A program made the position numbers and the translations under genes. Of a stretch of DNA of 64,000 bases, positions 23,427-32,360 are shown piece after piece. Below the pieces are notes generated by a model. The model saw only the letters and a list, made by a program, of their open reading frames with translations, was not told the DNA's origin and searched no databases. The DNA comes from Pycnopodia helianthoides (taxonomy: Eukaryota; Echinodermata; Asteroidea; Forcipulatida; Asteriidae), in the NCBI GenBank assembly GCA_032158295.1, contig CM063251.1, positions 13,343,757 through 13,407,756 of the forward strand, in the 5' to 3' direction. The first letter of the stretch is position 1. The number at the start of each line of letters is the position of its first letter.

Positions 23427-24319
23427 TGTAGTGGGTGTAGAAAGACCTTAGAGTTTTATTACCCTTCCACTGTTTATACTTCCCCTTTAAGCTCTTCCAG
23501 CACCCCCTCAGTTAATTTCTTAGGAATCCTTGTAATAAACAATGAACCCTCTTGCATAATCCTTGCATAGAGAAAGGACCACAGACTCTGGTAGTGTGGT
23601 GTGGTTAGTCACCCCTGTAATTAACTTGAGATAGCAGCCTGGCAGCACAAGGGGAACACTCCACATTTAAGTGTTCTCCTGATCCCATCACAAGCTTTGA
23701 TATTTTACCCCATGTTCAAGTCTTACTGCTATGGACTCGGTAAGCTTACACTTTGTTTTATTATTTAGTTGTTTAATTAGTGGATTATTTTGACAATCAT
23801 AATGTTCCTGTATTTCTTTGGAATTTCATTTCTAAAGTTATAATCTTGGATTTCATGTTTAAGAATAAGATTTTGTGTTTCTTAAATTTGCTTGAAGAAC
23901 TGTATTTTGATCACTTGTATTTCTTGTTGTTTTATTTACACAGGTTTTAAAGCCATTTTGATTTTAATTTGTAACCTTCTTTGGCACTGTGTTTTGTTGT
24001 TTTTATTTTATTTTAGTGGTTTCTATAAATTCCTTTTTTTAAGTATTCTGGGTTCAGTTAAAAGGGGTTACTATTGGTCTTGGTTTAGAGTTCCCTGTCT
24101 ATTGCTATATCTCGATCACTGGTTTCGCTTTTGCCTCATAATCAATAAAGTAATTTTTATATTTTTTTTCTTTGTTGAGAACCCTACATATTGAGTTGTC
24201 GTCCCACTTCTTGCATTTCCTCGCGTCTTTACCCTATTCGATCCTTAGATTAAGTGAGTTTCCCCAAGGTTTAGTTTTATTTTCATTTATTTCAAAGTGT
24301 ACCCTTTTTCCGGGTTACA
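23427..24319 (+). repeat. 3' LTR of copy 1
   Basis: Same length (893 bp) and apparently the same sequence as 21481-22373. It is preceded by a weak purine-rich tract (AAGTAGTGGCGAG). Confidence 0.8.
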
Positions 24320-25388
24320 CTTTGACTATCTGGAATACCACAAATCAACATCAAACTGTCAGGGAATGGTTTATTACCAGAGACCACACCAATTACTTGT
24401 CTTCTCCTTTTCCAAACAAACCCCCCCCCCCACCCCCCTGTCGCCGGATTTGGTTTCGAAATTCCCGCTCCAGAACTATTTCGGCCTTAGTACTATCTGG
24501 ATAGTGTCTGTCTCCCTCCTCGCACTTTCCATCTTATCCAAACCCCACCCCCTACCAACACCTGTTCTCTTCCCCCCCCCACCCCTCCCTAATAAGAACT
24601 TTATACAGTACATATTAATGCCTCATACGTTTTTTTTAAGCCTTGGATTCCAATACATGTCTCTCCATGTAATGGGGAATAATTATATAGTAATTAACCT
24701 CTAGCTTTTTGAACGTGTTGAGTGCGTCCCGGTTTCACTATTTACTGTGCTTGTCCCGCCCCCAAAAAACATTCATATGATGCACATATGTTTTCTTCCA
24801 TCAAAACGCGTTTTATTGTGTGGTCATAATGTTCTCATCTCCGGGTCTGTTTACACAGGGCTACATGTTTGATTTCACTTTTCCCTTTACACACATTTTA
24901 TCACGTATAATTTAGGTGCAGTACGTAATTTTTGGGGTTGACTTTATAAAGGTTCTTTGTACACAATGGTCGAAAATGCCGAAGCCCATTACACGCACAC
25001 ACGAAACGGAGGGTCATTATATGTTCCATCCCTAAACGGCCCACGGGTAGGAAATGTAGATAACCACGCGCAAAAGAGGTGGGCCTCATCAAAACCAAAA
25101 TAATTTTCAATCCTCTCCAGTTTCTCTCCGGCTGCTTACAGCGGGGCTCGTACATGATACCCACCAGCAGTCTAGTGTTGGGACCATCTCGTGCAATAAC
25201 AGCAGCTGGTTCTCTGCTTGGTATGACCTGTCCTTGCTCTATGGTATGTATGGCAGATCGTTTTGATGTCGGTGAGTCGGAAAATAACACTAGTCACAGC
25301 GCCCTCTATGTTCATTCATTACAAACGTGCACAGTGTATACACCCGAACGTTGGTACCGAGGTCTTGGAACCAAGACTAGTCCTGCAG
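24320..25388. repeat. Retroelement-flanking segment, copy 1
   Basis: Non-LTR sequence between the 3' LTR and the spacer. It contains C-rich runs (24421-24440, 24572-24590) and a minus-strand open frame (25290-24901) with no recognised product and no ATG start. It is repeated at 27429-28498, and in part inverted at 20389-20690. Identity unknown. Confidence 0.6.
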
Positions 25389-25607
25389 CTATGTGTATGT
25401 GATGCCTGCCACTTCTCTGCTTCTAGATTCAGAAATTCCTTGGTAGATTTTCTTCAGTTAACAGTGTCTCGCTCACTGAAGGGGTCGTCTGGAGTGTTCG
25501 ATGGAGTCTTTAGTTACGACACCTTGCACTGGTGAACTTGGAGGGAGGAGGAAGCGATAGCATACATGAATTGAGGGGCAGCTGGTAAGCATTTTGCCAG
25601 TCTAACA
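25389..25607 (-). repeat. LINE fragment spacer, indel-rich copy
   Basis: Colinear with about 28886-29105 ('tctagattcagaaat', 'cactgaaggggtc', 'cgacaccttgcactggtgaacttggaggg') but with a one-base gap every 10-20 bases. The neighbouring 2.9-kb repeats are almost identical, so the divergence here is out of keeping. Confidence 0.65.
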
Positions 25608-25620
25608 ATTTTATTTCACT

Positions 25621-26427
25621 ATGGTTGAAGGGCCGAGTTCCACATTTTTGTTCGACGGGACGCCATACATTTCTCCTCCCCCTGGATTTGGTTGTTTCAA
25701 CGAAATTCTTCAACCAGTGGTTAAGCCATCTTTGACCACCCTTCAGATGTGTGGTTTTGACCCACAACCAGCAGAAAGGCCCTCAGTTTCGTCGATTGAG
25801 GAACCTGCTAGTGCTAAGGAGAGAAGCTTGCTAGAGACGGTGAAGGATCTCCTTGGAGACATTGTTGCTCAGCAGCAACGACAAGGAGAACTGTTGTTAA
25901 GTTTGCAGAGGCAAATGGACAGTCGTCAGCGCAAGAGGAGTAGCTCTGCTTGGTGCAGTAAAGTACCCCGAAGTTGCCAGAGGCAATGGCGAGAGTTTGA
26001 TGGCCAGTCCACACCAACAACAGTGTACTACAGTCCGTCATCGTTTCAGCAGGTAGATTCGACCCCAGCAGTAGAGGACGCAATCCTGCCTACTCCTTCT
26101 CCTGACGTGAAATCAGCCCAAATTCAAGATACGGTCATCTCCAGAGTCGTGAAATTTAAATCTTCTGTGGAAAGAAAGCCAAGCCCTCATCAGTTGAAAA
26201 AGGAGCCAGGAGCACTGAAGAGGCTGATACATGTATGGGACAGCCTGATGGTGAAGAATGGAGTGCTTTACTATAAGCAGATCGACAGTGGAGATAACAC
26301 TCGTTTTCTGGAAGTTTTGCCAAAGTCATTGAGATGGCAAACTTTGCACAACCTGCAAATTTCACACAAAATTATGGGGTTTCGGGAAATTATGCGTGTT
26401 GCCCGACAGAGTTATTTTTGGCCTTGA
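25621..26427 (+). CDS. Retroelement Gag-like/H2C2 fusion protein, copy 2
   Basis: A 268-residue frame identical in translation to 22512-23318: helical Gln-rich N-terminal region, Ser/Pro-rich middle, then an integrase zinc-domain-like end stopping at SYFWP. It lies in the second tandem unit, downstream of LINE sequence and not an LTR, so it lacks the element's own promoter. It is a duplicate and gives no independent evidence of conservation. Confidence 0.6.
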   Translation: MVEGPSSTFLFDGTPYISPPPGFGCFNEILQPVVKPSLTTLQMCGFDPQPAERPSVSSIEEPASAKERSLLETVKDLLGDIVAQQQRQGELLLSLQRQMDSRQRKRSSSAWCSKVPRSCQRQWREFDGQSTPTTVYYSPSSFQQVDSTPAVEDAILPTPSPDVKSAQIQDTVISRVVKFKSSVERKPSPHQLKKEPGALKRLIHVWDSLMVKNGVLYYKQIDSGDNTRFLEVLPKSLRWQTLHNLQISHKIMGFREIMRVARQSYFWP

Positions 26428-26535
26428 TTTTTGTATAGTTGATTTCTTGTTAAGTTTTTGCTGTAAATTCATTGTAGTTTTATTTTGTATTTTTAAATAT
26501 TGTTGAGGACAACAATAGGTTTAAGTAGTGGCGAG

Positions 26536-27428
26536 TGTAGTGGGTGTAGAAAGACCTTAGAGTTTTATTACCCTTCCACTGTTTATACTTCCCCTTTAAG
26601 CTCTTCCAGCACCCCCTCAGTTAATTTCTTAGGAATCCTTGTAATAAACAATGAACCCTCTTGCATAATCCTTGCATAGAGAAAGGACCACAGACTCTGG
26701 TAGTGTGGTGTGGTTAGTCACCCCTGTAATTAACTTGAGATAGCAGCCTGGCAGCACAAGGGGAACACTCCACATTTAAGTGTTCTCCTGATCCCATCAC
26801 AAGCTTTGATATTTTACCCCATGTTCAAGTCTTACTGCTATGGACTCGGTAAGCTTACACTTTGTTTTATTATTTAGTTGTTTAATTAGTGGATTATTTT
26901 GACAATCATAATGTTCCTGTATTTCTTTGGAATTTCATTTCTAAAGTTATAATCTTGGATTTCATGTTTAAGAATAAGATTTTGTGTTTCTTAAATTTGC
27001 TTGAAGAACTGTATTTTGATCACTTGTATTTCTTGTTGTTTTATTTACACAGGTTTTAAAGCCATTTTGATTTTAATTTGTAACCTTCTTTGGCACTGTG
27101 TTTTGTTGTTTTTATTTTATTTTAGTGGTTTCTATAAATTCCTTTTTTTAAGTATTCTGGGTTCAGTTAAAAGGGGTTACTATTGGTCTTGGTTTAGAGT
27201 TCCCTGTCTATTGCTATATCTCGATCACTGGTTTCGCTTTTGCCTCATAATCAATAAAGTAATTTTTATATTTTTTTTCTTTGTTGAGAACCCTACATAT
27301 TGAGTTGTCGTCCCACTTCTTGCATTTCCTCGCGTCTTTACCCTATTCGATCCTTAGATTAAGTGAGTTTCCCCAAGGTTTAGTTTTATTTTCATTTATT
27401 TCAAAGTGTACCCTTTTTCCGGGTTACA
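26536..27428 (+). repeat. Third LTR copy
   Basis: 893 bp from TGTAGTGGGTG to CCGGGTTACA, matching the LTRs at 21481 and 23427. Part of tandem unit 2. Confidence 0.8.
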
Positions 27429-28603
27429 CTTTGACTATCTGGAATACCACAAATCAACATCAAACTGTCAGGGAATGGTTTATTACCAGAGACCACACCA
27501 ATTACTTGTCTTCTCCTTTTCCAAACAAACCCCCCCCCCCACCCCCCTGTCGCCGGATTTGGTTTCGAAATTCCCGCTCCAGAACTATTTCGGCCTTAGT
27601 ACTATCTGGATAGTGTCTGTCTCCCTTCCTCGCACTTTCCATCTTATCCAAACCCCACCCCCTACCAACACCTGTTCTCTTCCCCCCCCCACCCCTCCCT
27701 AATAAGAACTTTATACAGTACATATTAATGCCTCATACGTTTTTTTTAAGCCTTGGATTCCAATACATGTCTCTCCATGTAATGGGGAATAATTATATAG
27801 TAATTAACCTCTAGCTTTTTGAACGTGTTGAGTGCGTCCCGGTTTCACTATTTACTGTGCTTGTCCCGCCCCCAAAAAACATTCATATGATGCACATATG
27901 TTTTCTTCCATCAAAACGCGTTTTATTGTGTGGTCATAATGTTCTCATCTCCGGGTCTGTTTACACAGGGCTACATGTTTGATTTCACTTTTCCCTTTAC
28001 ACACATTTTATCACGTATAATTTAGGTGCAGTACGTAATTTTTGGGGTTGACTTTATAAAGGTTCTTTGTACACAATGGTCGAAAATGCCGAAGCCCATT
28101 ACACGCACACACGAAACGGAGGGTCATTATATGTTCCATCCCTAAACGGCCCACGGGTAGGAAATGTAGATAACCACGCGCAAAAGAGGTGGGCCTCATC
28201 AAAACCAAAATAATTTTCAATCCTCTCCAGTTTCTCTCCGGCTGCTTACAGCGGGGCTCGTACATGATACCCACCAGCAGTCTAGTGTTGGGACCATCTC
28301 GTGCAATAACAGCAGCTGGTTCTCTGCTTGGTATGACCTGTCCTTGCTCTATGGTATGTATGGCAGATCGTTTTGATGTCGGTGAGTCGGAAAATAACAC
28401 TAGTCACAGCGCCCTCTATGTTCATTCATTACAAACGTGCACAGTGTATACACCCGAACGTTGGTACCGAGGTCTTGGAACCAAGACTAGTCCTGCAGTG
28501 CAGCTTTGTTGTTTTGCATTGCTTTGATGACAGCAAACAGGTCGCTCATGGTGAACAGTTTAGTGTAGCCTGGGGTGTCTTGAGAGCTTGGAGCGTCCCG
28601 GAC

Positions 28604-28723
28604 GCGATTTTTTTTTCTGCAGCATACTTCGTCAATACAGCAACAGTTAAGAGATAGGTTGTTCTTCCCTATCCCTTAACTGTTGACTCCATAGCCGACG
28701 TGTGCTGCAGAAAATAAACTTGC
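28604..28723. mobile_element. MULE-like 120-bp foldback element
   Basis: The arms contain TTCTGCAGCA...CAACAGTTAA and their complement TTAACTGTTG...GTGTGCTGCAGAA. The 9-bp sequence GTCCCGGAC is present on both sides (28595-28603 and 28724-28732), a good target-site duplication. A sister copy is at 30745-30865. Nine-base duplications are typical of Mutator-like elements (established knowledge); the assignment is inference. Confidence 0.75.
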
Positions 28724-29640
28724 GTCCCGGACCTTGGGGAGCATGGCTCTTCTGGGGGTGATTGGTCGGGGTTTCCCCGGCTATTCACTAGGAGTTGGTT
28801 GGCGACTTGGTTGGCAGTGACTTGAGATCTTGGTTGCGCCTTTGTATAGTCGTTGCCCATAGTATCCGGATCGTTTCCCATGCTTTCCTGCTGCTATGTG
28901 TCATGTTATTCCTGCCACTTCCTCCTAGCTTCTAGATTCAGAAATTTCCTTGGTCAGATTTTCTTCAGATAACAGTGTCTCCTCACTGAAGGGGTCCCGT
29001 CTGGAAGTGTTCGATGTAGTCTTAGTACGACACCTTGCACTGGTGAACTTGGAGGGAGGAGGAAGCTATAGCATCATGAATGAGGGGCAGCTGGTTAGCA
29101 TTTTGCCCACGTCTCAACAAGTTCACCATCTTCGTGTATTTCTCCACATCCCCAGGTAGTGCTGTGGCTGTTGAAATCACCGATGGCCACATTCATCCTG
29201 CCGTCAGTAGCTCTGCCGGGCATTATTATGTCGAAAGGCTCAAGAGGTGGCTTGTAGACTGAGCTTATGGGGATTCCCATTAGGTCAATGGAAAGGACTT
29301 CGATGTTATTGCTGTCTGATAGGGAAGATATTGTCCACAGAGGACAGCCATTACGGGCAAAGATCGCGCTTCCGGCCATACTGGTCATGGGGTCACTCTG
29401 AGATGAGGGTCATTCCGGAGGTGCGAGGGAGCTCGTTAAGGCCCGCTATGAGTCTCCTAGAGGCAGAGAATGTCACACAGTTGGTTTGTATAGGTCAGCC
29501 AAGAGTTCTTGTTTGGTGCCTGTAAGACCTTCAATGCTGGATGAGATGATACTCGGGGCCGGCCGGTCCTGACAAGGACCCGTGAGTTCGACTCTGAGCC
29601 TCGGCAACAAATTGGTCCTCATTGTCGTTGGTAGCCATGG
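28670..29640 (-). pseudogene. Broken LINE ORF2 with endonuclease domain
   Basis: Minus-strand fragments in changing frames. Near 29540, SSSIEGLTGTKQELLADLY is the typical start of an apurinic-type endonuclease domain. 29388-29095 continues with GSAIFARNG and then AIGDFNSHSTTWG, which carries the conserved GDFN motif. Around 28880-28740, VTANQVANQLLVNSRG fits a later LINE segment. Several frameshifts and stops separate the parts, and no reverse-transcriptase core is present. Non-LTR retrotransposon relic; clade not determined. The spacer at 25389-25607 is a second copy of its middle part. Confidence 0.7.
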
Positions 29641-29917
29641 TGTTGGTTGTGGTAGTTACAGTAAATAGAACTAGTGTGGTTGAAGAATTCGCAGATTTTA
29701 GTCTGAAAGGGACCGAGACGTGAAACGCTCCTTCAATGGCCCCCACATGCCCCATTAACATAAACAACCATAAATCATTGATTTCATTTTAAATTATTAT
29801 ACAAGTCAACGTCCTATACGTTTGTGTTGTGTGTGCATTAATGAACTTTGAACGGACTCGTGAAAAACTACATGAAAACAGCATGTATCTGCACATAAGT
29901 CACGGAGTTATAACAGC

Positions 29918-30292
29918 TAAAGGAACATTACAGAATTGGTAAGAAAAACATTGTAAAATATACTTTTGATCACAGATTTACATAAAACTTACACGGTCTA
30001 ATGATGATGAAAGTAGAAAACATCCCTTGAAATATTTCTGTCTGAAATGCCATATTTGATGAGAAATGAATAAACTAATTTTCCGATTGGAGTTTATCGC
30101 TCAGTGAGCGTTTTATTCATTTTGTTGAATCTATATGATTTCATGCAAAATGTGTAATCGGTTTTTTCACTATTTTCTCGTGACCCATGGCCGATCGATC
30201 TCAAACTTCTACAGGTTTGTCAGTTTATGTATATGGTGGATAACATAAAGTGCTTACAAAGCCACCCCAAAAAATTCTGTAATGTTCCTTTG
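29918..30292. mobile_element. MITE, GGAACATTACAGAATTGGT family
   Basis: The left end is TAAAGGAACATTACAGAATTGG and the right end is AAATTCTGTAATGTTCCTTTG. It has the same internal landmarks as 14515-14908 and 54776-55167. Confidence 0.75.
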
Positions 30293-30744
30293 ACAAGTTT
30301 TCAAGCTTGGACATGGTAGCCTGGTAATTCCAGTGCGCCGTTTCGAAACTATATTGTAATTTTCATTGGCTCGTTCATATACCTTGTGAAGTTCTTGCTT
30401 TCAGGATTAATCAAAGTAGGGAATCTGACATTATAATTTGGACGCTTGAGAGCTCTCCTTTCTATACGGGCCCAGGCGTTTCTAACCATTCTCCACATTC
30501 CGATCCAAGGACGAGGCTGACAATGTTCTGGCAACTGGTATCAAGCAATTTTCAATAAGAGAAAGCATCATATACATCTTTGGGATAGTAAGACACTGTT
30601 GGAGAAATCATTGAGCTATCGATCCTATCAATGAGGCGGCCAACGTGGCCGAGTGAATCGAAGATAGCAGCTAGCCGATAGATTCGCTCGGTCCAGGCGC
30701 CCCCTTCCCCGTCTTTTAAATTAGGGGAGACCAATTCGCCGGCC
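30293..30744. other. No gene assigned
   Basis: Two adjacent minus-strand frames (30534-30349 and 30785-30552) have ordinary amino-acid composition but no motif I recognise and no paired splice sites. They may be relics. The region ends at the foldback at 30745. Confidence 0.35.
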
Positions 30745-30865
30745 GCAATTTTTGTTTCTGCAGCACACTTCGTCAATACAGTCAACAGTTAAAAGATAGG
30801 CTGTTCTTCCCTACCCCTTAACTGTTGACTCCATAGCCGACGTGTGCTGCAGAAAATAAATTTGC
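30745..30865. mobile_element. MULE-like 121-bp foldback element (second copy)
   Basis: Palindromic arms (CTGCAGCACAC...GTGTGCTGCAG; GTCAACAGTTAA...TTAACTGTTGAC) match 28604-28723. The flanks are TCGCCGGCC (30736-30744) and CCGCCGGCC (30866-30874), agreeing at eight of nine positions, a 9-bp target-site duplication. Confidence 0.75.
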
Positions 30866-32345
30866 CCGCCGGCCGAAGAGCGAAGCCGATAGAATCTGCT
30901 GGTCAAATGAGGGCGCCCTTTCAACACGCGAACCTGTGAAAATCCAAAACCTGTGCCACCGTGGTAAGTTCTTCAATGATTATGAGCTTTTTTTCTCATA
31001 CACACGTGTATTATATATACATTTTTCAATATGTTATTGTCAAGTACTTCCCCGTGTGTCTTTATTGGATTTATTTTGGGCTAGAAACATTTGCATTGAG
31101 GGAGATTTTTGTAGAGTATTCTAATCCATTTTCTACTTTGTGAAGCTCAAGTCTAGTTTCTTCCGCATTGCATTGTGCACTCATAATGAAAACCAAGAAT
31201 TGGTGGGACACTGACTATGAATTCGAAATATGTGCATTTTCGCCATTTTTTACTGTGCGTGGTAACAATTTCAATAAATAGGATTTGTTTATTTAATTTA
31301 ATCAAGATCTGTAGTGCCCAAATAATGTGACTGTTGGGACTTGAACTGAAGTAGAACTAGAACAAAAGGAGGACTGCGCAGTGTGCCAGTGCACGTGCAC
31401 ATCCATGATTGTGTGAACATCTTGAAATGCCACTGCCACTGCAGTGCTAGTCGACCTGCGGCTGCGCCGCACCGACCGTAAGAAAAAAATAGAAGTGAAG
31501 TTAGAACTGAGACTCAAGAGTTACTGAGGCTCATTCGGCTATCATCGTCATGTAGAGACGATAGAAGAACGAACCTAAAATTCTTGGAGTTTGCGGTAAT
31601 TAATATACTAAATATAGCGCAACTCATTTTCCATGATGGCGAAGCACTTGATTCTCATACAGTCAAAGGATTGTGGCGGGTAATCCTATGCGACTATGTC
31701 AAGTTTATCCCAATGCATTTATTGTGTACATGAGTAGCATGGTTTCATTATTAAATCAAAACCCCGATCAAAATGTTTAAATTTTCAGAGATTTTGACAC
31801 TGTAGTTTCTGTATTTTTTTTTGAATTTTTTCACAAACTAAGTGATAAATAACGTAAACAATTTTGAGTTAAAAGAGGTTCAAACTATCTTAAAAAAACA
31901 TGGTCGTTTCAAGATTGCAAGTGGTTCAAACTGGGCTTAGAGAGAGCACCATTTATCCCACTAGTACTGTCAACTACTTGGGTAGTTTACAGTTTGCCTT
32001 CCACTGTTTGTAGTCCAGCAGAAAACGTGTATTTTGTGATACAGCGTTTCGCGTTATGCAAGGGGAGCTATTGATTTATATAGACCCCTTACACAACACA
32101 GAACGCGCCTCCGAACAATGCACGTAATTTTGGGTGTCAACTCTCTTTTGTGCATGTTTGTATACGATTTTGACACCCAAAATGACACCCAGGATAGGCA
32201 CATGGAGTACGCTGCGCGTTGTGCAAGGGGTCCATATAACTACCTGTTTGTGCTTATGTTCATTGCAATGAATCAATTCAAAAACACTGACAAATATGTT
32301 TATGCTGTTCAATTCACAAAAGTATTTCTGCTGTTTTCCTCGCAG
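30866..32345 (+). promoter_or_regulatory. NKTR upstream region, possible leader exon
   Basis: The coding start at 32361 lies 16 bases after a clear 3' splice site (TTTTCCTCGCAG, ending 32345), so a non-coding leader exon must lie upstream. CACCGTG|GTAAGT, with the exon ending at 30963, is the strongest donor I see. GC-richer sequence at 31360-31480 with CCGACC|GTAAGA is an alternative. No TATA box or start site can be fixed. Nothing else is recognised in this stretch. Confidence 0.3.
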
Positions 32346-32360
32346 GTTCTCCGAGCTAAG

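Larger units (their letters stand above)
21481..24319 (+). mobile_element. LTR retrotransposon, internally deleted
   Basis: Two 893-bp direct repeats (21481-22373 and 23427-24319), each starting TGTAGTGG and ending GGGTTACA, enclose a 1053-bp interior. The repeats look identical by eye, which suggests recent insertion. A TGGTGGAAGATCCGGG segment eight bases after the left LTR could be a tRNA primer-binding site. CTTT flanks both sides as a possible 4-bp target-site duplication. The interior holds one 268-codon frame. No reverse transcriptase, RNase H or full integrase is present, so it depends on another element. The H2C2-like end of the frame suggests Ty3/gypsy affinity (inference). Confidence 0.8.
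22499..25607 (+). repeat. Tandem duplication unit 1
   Basis: 22499-25388 is repeated at 25608-28498 with a constant offset of 3109 that becomes 3110 after one inserted T near 27626. The unit carries the retroelement interior, one LTR and a 1.07-kb flank. 25389-25607 is a spacer that matches LINE sequence at about 28886-29105 but with many single-base gaps. Confidence 0.85.
25608..28498 (+). repeat. Tandem duplication unit 2
   Basis: Second copy of retroelement interior, LTR (26536-27428) and flank (27429-28498). There is no 5' LTR in front of it: the interior starts directly after the LINE spacer at ATTTTATTTCAC. It therefore arose by segmental duplication or mis-assembly and not by transposition. 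Confidence 0.85.

Noticed and set aside
24901..25290. 129-residue minus-strand frame in the retroelement flank (also 28400-28011)
   Set aside because: It opens at GTG and not ATG, has no motif I recognise, and its presence in two copies reflects the tandem duplication and not selection.
30349..30785. Two minus-strand frames as exons of an unknown gene
   Set aside because: Normal composition but no splice pairing, motif or neighbouring exons found; left as unassigned.
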